DNA of 64,000 nt from Bacteroidota bacterium (GCA_017860295.1 JAFNAS010000008.1:80727-144726); one strand, 5' to 3'. Positions 1 to 8,321 are shown, counted from the stretch's first letter. Made by a program: numbers and translations. The notes: generated from the letters alone by a model not told the origin.

Positions 1-72
1 GATATATCACGTTTGGAGGGAGCAACATTATTGCCCTGGCAATATAAAGTGTATGTCAGTAATGCAAAGTAA
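1..72 (+). CDS. C-terminal fragment of an unidentified protein
   Basis: The first frame is open from base 1 to a TAA at 70-72 and reads 23 residues containing LEGATLLPWQYKVYV. The gene starts outside the window. A short hydrophobic strand with an LPPW-like turn near the C-terminus is common in the last beta-domain of glycoside hydrolases such as alpha-amylases, but this is too little to name a family. It is followed by a perfect palindrome (118-135) and a strong terminator (144-183), which fits the end of a real transcript. Confidence 0.4.
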   Translation, partial: DISRLEGATLLPWQYKVYVSNAK

Positions 73-117
73 AAAGCGGTGAAAGCCGTATTGGTGTAGT
101 TTTAACGGATAGAAAAG

Positions 118-135
118 CACAGATGTACATCTGTG
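118..135. repeat. Perfect 18-bp palindrome before a terminator
   Basis: CACAGATGTACATCTGTG is a perfect palindrome with no spacer. It lies 8 nt before the terminator stem at 144-173 and 45 nt after the upstream stop codon. It could be a protein-binding site or an extra RNA hairpin in the 3' UTR; nothing in the sequence decides which. Confidence 0.55.
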
Positions 136-143
136 TAAAAAAG

Positions 144-183
144 CCTCCCTGTTTTTTATAGAAGACAGGGAGGTGTTTTTTTG
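144..183. terminator. Bidirectional intrinsic terminator
   Basis: A perfect 9-bp stem (CCTCCCTGT at 144-152 with its complement at 165-173) is followed by a T run on the plus strand and preceded by an A run, so it can end both the plus-strand gene stopping at 72 and the minus-strand DUF3467 gene stopping at 195. Confidence 0.85.
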
Positions 184-194
184 TGACGTTATTT

Positions 195-503
195 TTAGGC
201 TTCACCACCGTTGAAGTTCAACGGCATGGGAGGGTTGTAAGCTCCTTCGGCAGTTTTTATTTTGCCAAATACAGCTTCGTATTTCGCTACATTTTCTTCC
301 AATGCAAATAGCAGGCGTTTTGCGTGCTCCGGCGTCAGAATGATGCGTGATTTTACATTGGCTTTAGGCGTGCCCGGCATGATACGTACAAAATCGACCA
401 CAAATTCGGAAGAAGAGTGGGATATGATTGCCAGGTTGGAGTAGGTGCCTTCCGCAATTTCTGCCGAAAGTTCGATGTTGATTTGATTGTCCTGATTTTC
501 CAT
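195..503 (-). CDS. DUF3467 family protein
   Basis: A 102-residue protein resembling the DUF3467 family, small cytoplasmic proteins of unknown function common in Bacteroidota. Visible features are an ELSAEIAEGTYSNLAII strand near residues 10-27, then SEFVVDFVRIMPG, and a helix beginning LTPEHAKRLLFALEENV. The frame stays open upstream to 644, but those 47 residues do not look like the family, and possible -7 boxes at 632-639 and 664-671 place that stretch in the 5' UTR; I therefore start at the ATG at 501-503. The terminator at 144-183 lies just downstream. No function is assigned. Confidence 0.8.
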   Translation of the reverse strand: MENQDNQINIELSAEIAEGTYSNLAIISHSSSEFVVDFVRIMPGTPKANVKSRIILTPEHAKRLLFALEENVAKYEAVFGKIKTAEGAYNPPMPLNFNGGEA

Positions 504-631
504 TGTCGTTGAAAATAAAATGTTTTTACGAAACGAACATGTTGCTTCACAACACCCAAGGGCAATGTGATCATTTACAGCAACATGAAGTTCCATACTT
601 CCATAGATAAAAAATTTATTATAGTATGAAA

Positions 632-639
632 CAAATGTA
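632..639 (-). promoter_or_regulatory. Possible -7 box of the DUF3467 gene
   Basis: On the minus strand this reads TACATTTG, matching TAnnTTTG. It would give a 5' UTR of about 120 nt. A second match, TATATTTG, lies at 664-671, so the true start is uncertain. Confidence 0.35.
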
Positions 640-688
640 ATCATTCTGTTTCATAACCAAGAACAAATATAGGAGTAAAATAACGCGA

Positions 689-1612
689 TTATCTTTTTCT
701 GACAATCCGGGTGGTTGAAAGATGTTCCGTGACAGGGTAGGTGGTAACCTGATAGGACTCTGGTTGTAAAAATTGTTCGATAAAGGGCAGTGACGGTGTG
801 TACAGGAAGGCTCCTCCTGGTTTCAGCGAGTGTAGTATCTCCATGTATTTTTGAGCATATTCAATGTAATTGCCATCTTTTCGCAGGTTTTGATGCGAAA
901 AATGCAGTGCAAACGAATGGTTGGAGATGATTGTTCCCCATTGATCGGGGGCAAACTGAAAATCGAACCAGTCAGCGCAGATCAACCGGTTGTTGCTTTT
1001 ATTGTCGACTATCCGATCCATGCCAAATGCCTCTATCTGACGATTCTGAAGATAGTGTGTGAGATAGGCGTGCTCCCCGCATCCGATGTCCAGCACAGGC
1101 TGCATAAGCGTGTCAGCATCAATTTGCAACAGCTGCAATTGAAGTTGCGCGGAATATTCGGCGCAGATCACTTCAATAGCTTCGGGAATGTCGGGTGTAT
1201 TAATCGTGCTGACAAACCCATTCGTTTGCTCTATCCACGCGGTCAGTCTGTGGATGTGATTTTGTTGCAGCCTCTCAAAATCGATTGCATCTTCTTTTAG
1301 AGCCGTAATAATATCCTTCCAGAGCAGCTTGTATACAACACGAAGTTGTGCAAGATGCTCTTGCCGCAGATCGATGAATTGATTGCAGCGCGAAAAGGCT
1401 TGCTGAGCCTTTTTCGTCATCAGGTCAATCCAAGGAGCTTCCATCTGCTCACTGTCGATGCGAAGTAATTCATCCCGGTGTTTGCAAATGGTCTGCTTGC
1501 TGTCGAGCAAAAACTGATTGTCAATGTCAAGATTCCGATAAAACAGGTTGGAATTGCGGTGCACTTCAAACTGCTGCTCAATACTGTTTAGTAACTCCTC
1601 TTCTATGGTCAT
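689..1612 (-). CDS. Class I SAM-dependent methyltransferase
   Basis: A 307-residue protein whose C-terminal half carries a Rossmann methyltransferase core: motif I is VLDIGCGEHAYL, followed by GMDRI (acidic end of strand beta2), CADWFDF, a strand-4 stretch GTIISNHSFALHF, and LKPGGAFLY. The N-terminal ~170 residues are helical and unrecognised, so the substrate cannot be named. The frame extends to 1702 and would overlap the upstream gene by 26 bp; I prefer the ATG at 1612 because a near-consensus -7 box (TATCTTTA, 1631-1638) lies 18 nt before it. It is co-directional with the PLP-enzyme gene upstream. Confidence 0.75.
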   Translation of the reverse strand: MTIEEELLNSIEQQFEVHRNSNLFYRNLDIDNQFLLDSKQTICKHRDELLRIDSEQMEAPWIDLMTKKAQQAFSRCNQFIDLRQEHLAQLRVVYKLLWKDIITALKEDAIDFERLQQNHIHRLTAWIEQTNGFVSTINTPDIPEAIEVICAEYSAQLQLQLLQIDADTLMQPVLDIGCGEHAYLTHYLQNRQIEAFGMDRIVDNKSNNRLICADWFDFQFAPDQWGTIISNHSFALHFSHQNLRKDGNYIEYAQKYMEILHSLKPGGAFLYTPSLPFIEQFLQPESYQVTTYPVTEHLSTTRIVRKR

Positions 1613-1676
1613 CGTACTACAATTGTGCTGTAAAGATACGGATACTTTTTTTATCGTATCAATACCTGCCCAATCG

Positions 1677-2885
1677 TTATTCCAGTGCTTGTTCCAAATC
1701 ACGGGTCAGGTCGTCGGCATCTTCCAGTCCTACCGAGAGGCGAAACAGTCCGTCTCCGGCATACTCTTTCCAGGAACTTAACTGTTCGGGTGTATCGAAA
1801 TGAAACGAGGATTCCAGCAGCGCTTTGCTATCGAGATAAAAAATCAACGAACGGTGATGCCCCAGCGAGACGGCATAGTGGATAATTTGCAACTTGTCTG
1901 CAAATATCTTGGCCTGCGAGGCTCCATCCTTGATACGAAACGTAACCATGCCCGAAAAATTTTTCATTTGTCGTTTGGCCAGTTCGTATTGAGGGTGCGA
2001 GGGTAATCCGGGATAGATTACGCGCTCTACTTTCGGGTGATTTTCCAAATAGTTGGCAATTTTCAGTGCGTTCTCCTGATGTGCCTGCATCCGTAGCGGA
2101 AAGGTGGCGGCGCCTCTCAAAATCAACCATGCATTGAAAGGGCTAAGTGTTCCTCCGAAACGGATAGCAGTTTTTTTTCGCAGGGGAGTAAGGTCGGCTT
2201 TGCTTCCCAGTATGGCTCCACCCAGCGCGTCTCCATGTCCGCCGATGTATTTGGTGAGCGAATGAATTACAAAATCGGCACCCAGTTGTAGGGGTTTGGT
2301 TGCCGCCGGAGTGGCAAACGTGGAGTCTACCGCCAGTTTGGCACCAGCAGCACGAGCAATTGCAGCCACAGCCTGAATGTCGGTCAGGCGCAGTAGCGGG
2401 TTGCACGGCGTTTCGATATACACCAGTTTGGTGTTGGAACGAATGGCTTTTGCTATGGCTTTACTGTCCGAAGTGTTGACCTTCGTGATTTCGATATTAT
2501 ATTCGGGAATCATATCGTTGGTGATTTCCGATAATGCGGCGTAGGCTACGTCGCTGATAATGGCATGATCGCCCGCACGAAGCAGGTGAAACAGTAGGGT
2601 AGTGATGGCTCCCATACCGCTGGCAAATGCAACCGCAGTTTCCGCTTCTTCGAAGGCGGCCAGTTTTTCCTCCAACTGATGAACCGTGGGGTTGCCCCAG
2701 CGGGAATAGATCCACGGATCGTTCTCCTGAAGGCCTTCGACCGAAAAACCGGTATCGGCATCTACGACATAGGTCGTTGACATTACAAGGTTGGGAGAGG
2801 AGGCTTTTGTTACGGGATCCGGAGCTTCTCCGGCGTGAATGGCGCGTGTTTGATCGCCCACTGGAAATAGAATCTGTTCTGACAT
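1677..2885 (-). CDS. Cys/Met metabolism PLP-dependent enzyme (cystathionine gamma-lyase / O-acetylhomoserine sulfhydrylase type)
   Basis: A 402-residue fold-type I PLP enzyme of trans-sulfuration. The internal-aldimine lysine is K212 in SLTKYIGGH, the phosphate/active-site signature YSRWGNPT spans 60-67, the cofactor-stacking region is FASGMGAIT near 88-95, and VDSTFATP near 187-194 holds the PLP-ring aspartate (the usual VDN is VDS here). These features fit cystathionine gamma-lyase, methionine gamma-lyase or O-acetylhomoserine sulfhydrylase, which cannot be told apart by eye. Start: the ATG at 2883-2885 lies 18 nt after a perfect -7 box at 2904-2911; the upstream in-frame ATG (2906) would overlap that box. 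Confidence 0.88.
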   Translation of the reverse strand: MSEQILFPVGDQTRAIHAGEAPDPVTKASSPNLVMSTTYVVDADTGFSVEGLQENDPWIYSRWGNPTVHQLEEKLAAFEEAETAVAFASGMGAITTLLFHLLRAGDHAIISDVAYAALSEITNDMIPEYNIEITKVNTSDSKAIAKAIRSNTKLVYIETPCNPLLRLTDIQAVAAIARAAGAKLAVDSTFATPAATKPLQLGADFVIHSLTKYIGGHGDALGGAILGSKADLTPLRKKTAIRFGGTLSPFNAWLILRGAATFPLRMQAHQENALKIANYLENHPKVERVIYPGLPSHPQYELAKRQMKNFSGMVTFRIKDGASQAKIFADKLQIIHYAVSLGHHRSLIFYLDSKALLESSFHFDTPEQLSSWKEYAGDGLFRLSVGLEDADDLTRDLEQALE

Positions 2886-2903
2886 CGTTTTGCTTTTTTG
2901 TTG

Positions 2904-2911
2904 CAAAAGTA
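2904..2911 (-). promoter_or_regulatory. -7 box of the trans-sulfuration enzyme gene
   Basis: The minus strand reads TACTTTTG, a perfect TAnnTTTG, 18 nt before the chosen ATG, giving a leader of about 12 nt. Confidence 0.65.
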
Positions 2912-2994
2912 GTCTTGATTCTCATGGAAATCAATAACGCAGTTGGGCTATTTTGCTACCTAACATGTGGTAGATCGACCCATCGGCATGGGGG

Positions 2995-3579
2995 CTATTT
3001 TTTCAGGATGCCCTGTCGGACGCAATCGTTAACCAGTTGTTCTGCATATTTCCATAGTAAATCCGAGCTTTCAGCAATCTGGTGTTGATTGTTGTATACT
3101 TTGTCGTATCGTACATCGTATTCATCCCAGGTGCCTCCGTCGTTCGACGCATTCTGCAAAAGTGGCTCCAGCTTATCCAGCGCTTTGGCAAACCGTGCTT
3201 CGTTCGATTCTGCCGCTTCGAACTCCTCCCACAACGTCATCAACTCTTCGGCTTGTGCTGTCGGTAACATTCCGAAAATGCGGTGGGCCGCTTTGCGTTC
3301 TTCTTCGGTGTTGGTATGACTTCGGGTGGTATCGTACATGAAAATATCTCCGGTGTCGATCTCTACAATGTCGTGGATAAGCACCATTTTTATTACTTTC
3401 AGCACGTCAACAGGCTCATTGGCATGTTCCGCCAATATCATGGCCATCACAGCCAGATGCCAGCTGTGTTCGGCATCGTTTTCGCGTCGGTTGCTGTTGA
3501 TTAGTTTGGTTCTACGCAGAATATACTTGATTTTATCGATCTCCTTGATGAATTCGATTTGTTGGAGTAGTCGTTTCAT
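2995..3579 (-). CDS. HD-domain hydrolase (YfbR-like 5'-deoxynucleotidase family)
   Basis: A 194-residue single-domain HD phosphohydrolase. The metal ligands are visible as H38 in NDAEHSWHLA and H69-D70 in VLIHDIVEIDTGD, the signature of the YfbR/HDDC2 subgroup, which removes phosphate from deoxynucleoside monophosphates. Substrate in this organism is inferred only. Length fits the family (about 190-200). The gene has its own promoter (-7 box 3603-3610) and is separated from the upstream tRNAs, so it is probably monocistronic. Confidence 0.82.
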   Translation of the reverse strand: MKRLLQQIEFIKEIDKIKYILRRTKLINSNRRENDAEHSWHLAVMAMILAEHANEPVDVLKVIKMVLIHDIVEIDTGDIFMYDTTRSHTNTEEERKAAHRIFGMLPTAQAEELMTLWEEFEAAESNEARFAKALDKLEPLLQNASNDGGTWDEYDVRYDKVYNNQHQIAESSDLLWKYAEQLVNDCVRQGILKK

Positions 3580-3602
3580 TTTACCGGAAAGAATAGTTGA
3601 CG

Positions 3603-3610
3603 CAAAGGTA
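3603..3610 (-). promoter_or_regulatory. -7 box of the HD hydrolase gene
   Basis: The minus strand reads TACCTTTG. It lies 23 nt before the ATG at 3579, giving a leader of about 17 nt. No perfect -33 TTTG is seen; TTTC occurs nearby. Confidence 0.6.
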
Positions 3611-3634
3611 GCCCGTATACGTGAAACTAAATAA

Positions 3635-3739
3635 CTCTATGGAATAAAACCTGTAAAAAAGAGTATTAACGCACTTTTTGAAGAAGTAAAGCCGGATGCA
3701 GCAGCAGAAAAAGCAGAGTCACCTACAAAAAAGATGTAA
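3635..3739 (+). pseudogene. Possible remnant of a small gene's 3' end
   Basis: A plus-strand frame open from a stop at 3632-3634 to TAA at 3737-3739 reads a protein-like Lys/Glu/Ala-rich tail including INALFEEVKPDAAAEKAESP. It has no usable start codon and no homologue I recognise. It ends inside the loop of the hairpin at 3714-3748, as a gene's last codons often do next to a terminator. It may be the truncated end of a lost gene or chance. Confidence 0.3.
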
Positions 3740-3748
3740 GTGACTCTG
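3714..3748. terminator. Intrinsic terminator downstream of tRNA-Val
   Basis: A perfect 9-bp stem, CAGAGTCAC (3714-3722) with its complement (3740-3748), has T runs on both outer sides. On the minus strand it would end transcription leaving tRNA-Val; on the plus strand it would end any transcript of the fragment at 3635-3739. Confidence 0.75.
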
Positions 3749-3752
3749 TTTT

Positions 3753-3830
3753 TGGTGAGACATACTGGATTCGAACCAGTGACCTCTTGCCTGTCAAGCA
3801 AACGCTCTAAACCAGCTGAGCTAATATCTC
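3753..3830 (-). tRNA. tRNA-Val(GAC)
   Basis: The minus strand folds as a cloverleaf: acceptor GAGATAT paired with ATGTCTC, D-stem GCTC/GAGC, anticodon loop TTGACAG giving anticodon GAC (valine), T-loop TTCGAAT and an encoded CCA (3753-3755). All stems pair, with single G-T pairs in the acceptor and anticodon stems. It lies 43 nt downstream of tRNA-Pro, with a hairpin between them. Confidence 0.92.
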
Positions 3831-3839
3831 GTGAGACAA

Positions 3840-3865
3840 AAATACCGCCTGTAAAGGCGGTATTT
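3840..3865 (-). terminator. Hairpin between the two tRNAs
   Basis: A perfect 10-bp stem (3840-3849 with 3856-3865; AAATACCGCC arm) separates tRNA-Pro from tRNA-Val. On the minus strand the right side ends in TATTTTTG, so it could terminate part of the transcript or act as a processing signal. Confidence 0.55.
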
Positions 3866-3873
3866 GAGGGTTT

Positions 3874-3952
3874 TGGTCGGGGTGACAAGATTCGAACTTG
3901 CGACCACACGCCCCCCAGACGCGTACTCTAAACCGGGCTGAGCTACACCCCG
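3874..3952 (-). tRNA. tRNA-Pro(GGG)
   Basis: On the minus strand the acceptor CGGGGTG pairs with CACCCCG, the D-arm begins TAGCTCAGC, the anticodon loop is CTGGGGG (anticodon GGG, proline), the T-loop reads TTCGAAT, and CCA is encoded at 3874-3876. It is the first gene of the tRNA pair and has a perfect -7 box at 3966-3973. Confidence 0.92.
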
Positions 3953-3965
3953 CTCAATTGTGGTG

Positions 3966-3973
3966 CAAAGGTA
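3966..3973 (-). promoter_or_regulatory. -7 box of the tRNA-Pro/tRNA-Val transcript
   Basis: The minus strand reads TACCTTTG, 13 nt upstream of the mature tRNA-Pro 5' end. Confidence 0.65.
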
Positions 3974-4226
3974 ATATCTTTTTTTCTTTTTGCCAATAGT
4001 TTTTAGTTTGAGGTAGGGAAAAATATCATTTTATACTCCAGTTTATACGGATCTTTCGTTTTAGAAACGACGCAACATTATGGTAATCTAAATGTAATAA
4101 AAGAGTAATGTATTTGGTCTATTTTCAACTTGAATTTAATGATAGTTATTTGTATTGTAAATCAGTCAGTTGTGATGGATTTAATGTAAATTTAATTGTA
4201 TCTTGAAATTGAATAAAGATTTTCAA

Positions 4227-5021
4227 ATGGTTGATGGCTTCGGAGATCCGGTTGAGCAAACATGTTTCCGCACTATCATTCTTTCCGACATTCACTTGGG
4301 ATCGAAACACAGCAAAGTGGACGAAGTGCTGAGCTTTTTGTCTGCTTTTTCGTGTAGCAAGCTTATTCTCAATGGTGATATTATTGATGGATGGCAATTG
4401 CGTAAATCTCAGAAATACTGGAGTGAAACGAACACACAGTTTATTAAGAAAGTGATTTCAAAAATTGTAAAAGAACATACCGATGTTATTTATGTCAGAG
4501 GTAATCACGACGACTTTCTGGATAAAATAGTTCCATTTGCATTTCCCAATATTCAGGTTGTGAAAGATTACGTACTGGAATCGCATGGCAAACGCTATTT
4601 TGTATTGCATGGCGATGTGTTTGACAATGTTACAGTCAATATGCGCTGGTTGGCGATGATAGGCGACGTCGGCTATAACTTGTTGCTTAATTTGAATAGG
4701 GTGTATAACTATTTCCGAATCAAACGGGGCAAACCCTACTTTTCTCTTGCTCAGCATATGAAGCAAAAAGTAAAAAGTGCGGTTTCGTATATCTCTGATT
4801 TTGAAAAGGAATTGGTGAAACTGACGAAACATCGGCATTGTAATGGTGTGATATGCGGACACATACATTCGCCGGCAAATTGCCATTACGGTGATATTCA
4901 TTATCTTAATTCGGGCGATTGGGTTGAAAGTCTTTCGGCTTTAGTAGAGGATGAACAAGGTAACTGGAACGTCCTGCACTATAAAACCGTTTTGGTTGAA
5001 GAAGCCGCATTCTTAATGTAA
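4227..5021 (+). CDS. Calcineurin-like metallophosphoesterase (UDP-2,3-diacylglucosamine hydrolase-like)
   Basis: A 264-residue metallophosphoesterase. Metal ligands appear in order: D21-x-H23 (SDIHLGSKH), D51 and D54 (NGDIIDGW), N93-H94 (RGNHDD), HGDVFD, and GHIH. The NGDIIDGW and HGDVFD forms are typical of LpxH-related enzymes that cleave UDP-2,3-diacylglucosamine in lipid A synthesis. Length also fits, but relatives of unknown substrate exist. Start: I use the ATG at 4227; an in-frame TTG at 4203 would add eight residues. No clear promoter box is seen in the 270 nt between tRNA-Pro and this gene. Confidence 0.8.
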   Translation: MVDGFGDPVEQTCFRTIILSDIHLGSKHSKVDEVLSFLSAFSCSKLILNGDIIDGWQLRKSQKYWSETNTQFIKKVISKIVKEHTDVIYVRGNHDDFLDKIVPFAFPNIQVVKDYVLESHGKRYFVLHGDVFDNVTVNMRWLAMIGDVGYNLLLNLNRVYNYFRIKRGKPYFSLAQHMKQKVKSAVSYISDFEKELVKLTKHRHCNGVICGHIHSPANCHYGDIHYLNSGDWVESLSALVEDEQGNWNVLHYKTVLVEEAAFLM

Positions 5022-5065
5022 TTTGCCAACGCGAAACTGCATTGTATCAAGTGAAGATATTTTTG

Positions 5066-5073
5066 TACTTTTG
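5066..5073 (+). promoter_or_regulatory. -7 box of the DUF3822-rsmD operon
   Basis: TACTTTTG, a perfect TAnnTTTG, 39 nt before the chosen ATG at 5113. An ATTG 21 nt upstream (5041-5044) is a weak -33 element. Confidence 0.6.
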
Positions 5074-5112
5074 TAGAACAAAGGGCTAATCAGCTTCCAA
5101 GTGAAAAGTACA

Positions 5113-5937
5113 ATGGACATAGAAATTATTTCTGACGAATTCCGGCTTCAACAGGCAAATCGCTACAGTTTATGGCTTCATCTTAGTGATGACCATTGCT
5201 CGTTTGTGATTCTTGACGATGCTTCCAGATCGTTTGTCGGAATCAAACGGGTGAACCATATTTCGCTGACAAAAACAATTGAACTGTTTGATGGACTGTC
5301 GGCAATTTCTTTTGCCCGTGTATTCATTTCTCTTGACACTCAACCTACTGTGCTTGTTCCCAATGTTTTGTTTCGACAAGAGAATAAACGTGATTTACTG
5401 AGCTTTACTGCGGAGTTTAATGAAGAATATGAAGTGTTTGAGCATTATCTCCCTTCGCTGTCGGCGGTGAATGTTTTTGCAGTAGCGCCTTCGTTCAAAA
5501 CCTTTATTGCGCCCTATTTTCCACAAGGTAATCTTATCCATATATCGTCGGCGTTGCTTATTGCTATGGCTGATTTATCGCGTACGGAGACAAACGTGAC
5601 GATGGGAATTCGTTTGCAGGACAACGTTTTGTCGGTATGTCTGTTTGATTGTGGACGGCTGATTTTTTTTAACCATTTTTCCGTTAAGACCCGCGAAGAT
5701 GTTATTTATTGGATTATGAGGTTGGGCGATCAGTTTGGTCTGAATGCTAATAAAACAGGTCTCTATGTGCAAGGCGTGGAGAATGTGATGGATGAAAAAG
5801 TGGCTTTCTTGCGACTATATTTTGCAAAGCTGAACCTGATTCCTTTCCCAGAGGAATATCAACTGGCTCCGGAACTGAAAACGGAACCGATCGAATTATT
5901 TACTGATTTGTTTTACCTACCCTTATGCGAATTGTAA
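5113..5937 (+). CDS. DUF3822 family protein
   Basis: A 274-residue protein resembling DUF3822, a family that in Bacteroidota is regularly found just before rsmD. It looks like an actin-fold (ASKHA) relative: a DDHCSFVILDDASRSFVGI beta-hairpin near the start, LLIAMADLSRTET in the middle, then NVLSVCLFDCGRLIFFNHF. No catalytic motif is evident. It overlaps rsmD by 13 bp, so the two are translationally coupled. The first in-frame start is GTG at 5101; I prefer the ATG at 5113. Function unknown. Confidence 0.75.
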   Translation: MDIEIISDEFRLQQANRYSLWLHLSDDHCSFVILDDASRSFVGIKRVNHISLTKTIELFDGLSAISFARVFISLDTQPTVLVPNVLFRQENKRDLLSFTAEFNEEYEVFEHYLPSLSAVNVFAVAPSFKTFIAPYFPQGNLIHISSALLIAMADLSRTETNVTMGIRLQDNVLSVCLFDCGRLIFFNHFSVKTREDVIYWIMRLGDQFGLNANKTGLYVQGVENVMDEKVAFLRLYFAKLNLIPFPEEYQLAPELKTEPIELFTDLFYLPLCEL

Positions 5938-6476
5938 GCGGAAAATTCAAAGGCCGTCGTTTTTCTCCACCGACACATATTACGGCTCGTCCCACCACCG
6001 ATTTTGCTAAAGAGTCGTTGTTCAATGTGTTGAATAAATATATTGATTTTGAAGCGTGTGTTGCACTGGATCTTTTCTCCGGTACCGGCAGCATTAGTTA
6101 TGAGTTTGCCTCAAGGGGTGCGATGCGTATCGTTAGTGTTGAAATGAGTGACAAACATTTGGCATTTATCCATAAGATCAGGCAAGACCTCGGATTGTTG
6201 AAGGTAATCTTTCCGATTAAGATGGATGTGTTTCGGTATATTCAACAAGGAAAGGAAAAATTTGATATCATTTTTGCCGATCCTCCCTATGAAATGAAAG
6301 AATTGCCGTCGTTGCCAGGCTTAGTTCTGAATAGCAGCCTGTTGAATGAGACTGGAATTTTTGTTTTGGAACATTCGGCCAAACAGAATTTCAGTGCAGA
6401 TCCCAATTTTCTGGAACATCGTCAGTATGGGAATGTCAACTTCAGCTTATTTACGAATAAATCAGTCGAGGCATAG
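5925..6476 (+). CDS. rsmD: 16S rRNA (guanine(966)-N(2))-methyltransferase RsmD
   Basis: A 183-residue SAM-dependent methyltransferase of the RsmD family, which methylates N2 of G966 of 16S rRNA. Diagnostic features are the N-terminal MRIVSGKFKGRRF, ARPTTDFAKESLFNVL, the SAM motif LDLFSGTGSISYEF (49-61), and the catalytic DPPY (119-122). Length is typical. It starts inside the 3' end of the DUF3822 gene and its last 15 bp overlap the convergent CBS-protein gene, so transcription collides here with no terminator between. Confidence 0.93.
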   Translation: MRIVSGKFKGRRFSPPTHITARPTTDFAKESLFNVLNKYIDFEACVALDLFSGTGSISYEFASRGAMRIVSVEMSDKHLAFIHKIRQDLGLLKVIFPIKMDVFRYIQQGKEKFDIIFADPPYEMKELPSLPGLVLNSSLLNETGIFVLEHSAKQNFSADPNFLEHRQYGNVNFSLFTNKSVEA

Positions 6477-7715
6477 TTTCAATAAATCTATACGGTTGTT
6501 TTCAACTTTCAGTATCCTAAAGTTGAACTGATGCACTTTGATCGATTCACCGACTTTCGGAAGACTTTGATAATGGCTTAAGATGTAGCCGGCAATAGTA
6601 CTATATTCATCCGATTCGGGTATTTGAAGGTCGAAAAGCTCATTCACCTGATCGATTTCCATTCTTCCTGACAGAATATACTCTCCGTTTTCCAGCTTCT
6701 TTGCAATGAGTCCACTCCGGTCGTGTTCATCTTCTATTTCCCCGAATATCTCTTCCAGGATATCTTCTAGGGTTACGATACCGGCAGTTCCTCCATATTC
6801 ATCGACTACGGCGGCAATACTTTTCTTTTGCTGGTTGAAAAGTTTCATTAGCTTGTTGGCCTGCATCGTTTCCGGTACGATAGGCACGCTATTGATATGT
6901 TGCGACCACGTGTCCGGATGGCGTAACATTTCGGATGAGTGTATATAGCCGACAATGGAATCGATGTTGTTTCTGTAGAGCAGTATCTTCGAGTGTCCGG
7001 TTTCAATAAATAACTGTTTCAGCTGCGCAAGCGACGCTTCAGATTCGTCGATGGCAACTATTTCGGTGCGAGGTACCATGCAATCGCGTAGTTTGACGGA
7101 AGAAAAATCGAGTGCATTCTGGAATATTTTCACTTCTGTATCCAAGTCTTGCTCTTCATCCTGGTGTTCAATACTTTCCTGAATAAGATGATCCAGATCG
7201 ACTCGGGAAAAAACATGATGATGTTTTGAATTTACGTTAACTCCAACCAATTTGAGCATGCCGACCGAAAGCCATATACTGATTTTTGAAATCGGATAAA
7301 GAATAATATAGAACAAAAAGAAGATAGGCGAGAAAATACGCAACCATAGGTTGGGATTAGAACGAAAAATGATTTTCGGAATGTATTCTCCGGCAAACAA
7401 GATGAAAACGGTGGCCAAAACTGTTTCCAGTAGTGAAATCAGTAAATCGCTTCCAGTGACAATTGAGAGCAGCGGATGCATCAATTCGGCGGTCATGATG
7501 CTGAAGATGACCAAGGCTACATTATTTCCTACTAACGTAGTGGTAATGAATTGTTCGGGATAGCGGTAAAAAATTGATAGAAAAAAATTGGTGACATGAC
7601 TCTGACTCTTCTCCAATTCAAATCTCAATTTGTTTGAAGAGATATATGCTATTTCCATTCCCGAAAAGAAAGCAGAAAATAACAGAGAGAGACTGATAAT
7701 GAAGTAAATATCCAT
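6462..7715 (-). CDS. CNNM/CBS-pair/CorC-HlyC membrane protein (GldE-like)
   Basis: A 417-residue inner-membrane protein of the HlyC/CorC family; Bacteroidota members are often labelled GldE. A CNNM domain with about four hydrophobic segments fills residues 1-165 (start [23 protein letters not shown]). A CBS pair follows ([13 protein letters not shown] to about 325) with [25 protein letters not shown], and a C-terminal CorC_HlyC domain ends at 417. The family is linked to Mg2+/metal export or, in gliding species, to lipoprotein function; neither is proven here. It is the last gene of the coaX-OMP-lptC run, 5 bp after lptC. Confidence 0.85.
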   Translation of the reverse strand: MDIYFIISLSLLFSAFFSGMEIAYISSNKLRFELEKSQSHVTNFFLSIFYRYPEQFITTTLVGNNVALVIFSIMTAELMHPLLSIVTGSDLLISLLETVLATVFILFAGEYIPKIIFRSNPNLWLRIFSPIFFLFYIILYPISKISIWLSVGMLKLVGVNVNSKHHHVFSRVDLDHLIQESIEHQDEEQDLDTEVKIFQNALDFSSVKLRDCMVPRTEIVAIDESEASLAQLKQLFIETGHSKILLYRNNIDSIVGYIHSSEMLRHPDTWSQHINSVPIVPETMQANKLMKLFNQQKKSIAAVVDEYGGTAGIVTLEDILEEIFGEIEDEHDRSGLIAKKLENGEYILSGRMEIDQVNELFDLQIPESDEYSTIAGYILSHYQSLPKVGESIKVHQFNFRILKVENNRIDLLKLCLD

Positions 7716-7720
7716 TGATA

Positions 7721-8296
7721 TTACATGGCTGGGCTAACCGGAATAATGCCTTTAGGCTGCTTAATTGTATATTGTGTCAGCGTCTGATTGGATTCAAAAC
7801 CTATTCCGGTAATTATTTTTGTATGCTGTGTAACCTTTATTAGAGAGTCGGAATATATCTTTTGATCGCGTTGGCTCCAGAATATTTGTTCGCTTTCAAA
7901 CATGTCCCCCTGTATATTAATCATCCGTACTTTTCCGTCCAAACGCCAAAGCTGCTTTACCTGAAAGTAATATGCTTTTTTACAGTTTATTTCGGCATCA
8001 ACATGGAATGACTGGTCAAATCGTTGTAGATGTATACCTTTTGGAAAGGCCCAGTACGGTTCGGTAGCCCGATCATAAATGTACCATGCCGGAGTAATAA
8101 TCCGGTAACGCGTGATTCCGGAATCGGAGATCAGTGTCGTTACGTTTTCAGCATACATTCTGGGTAGCTTGGTTCTGTCTATCTGTTTGACCGGAGCCTC
8201 TGATTCTGTCTTTGTACATCCTGTACAAAAGCACAAAACAACCGCTCCAAGAGCGATTGTTAAGCACTTTATTTTGTATTTGCTATGTCGATGCAT
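7721..8296 (-). CDS. lptC: LPS export protein LptC
   Basis: A 191-residue protein matching the Bacteroidota LptC form, the periplasmic bitopic subunit that passes lipopolysaccharide from LptB2FG to LptA. An N-terminal hydrophobic segment (about 10-26) ends in FCTGC, a possible lipobox. Family landmarks are YAENVTTLISDSGITRYRIITP, EPYWAFPKGIHLQRF, WRLDGKVRMINIQGDMFESEQIFW and IYSDSLIKVTQ. It sits between an outer-membrane protein gene (25-bp gap) and the CBS protein gene (5-bp gap), an arrangement common in Bacteroidales. Confidence 0.85.
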   Translation of the reverse strand: MHRHSKYKIKCLTIALGAVVLCFCTGCTKTESEAPVKQIDRTKLPRMYAENVTTLISDSGITRYRIITPAWYIYDRATEPYWAFPKGIHLQRFDQSFHVDAEINCKKAYYFQVKQLWRLDGKVRMINIQGDMFESEQIFWSQRDQKIYSDSLIKVTQHTKIITGIGFESNQTLTQYTIKQPKGIIPVSPAM

Positions 8297-8321
8297 TTCT
8301 ATTGCCAGCTTCTCGTCAATA

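Noticed and set aside
2956..2992. Terminator after the HD hydrolase gene
   Set aside because: Two short stems (5 bp each) are present, but no T run follows on the minus strand.
3637..3909. Minus-strand reading frame of 90 residues
   Set aside because: It runs through tRNA-Pro and tRNA-Val and their hairpins; the reading is a by-product of tRNA sequence.
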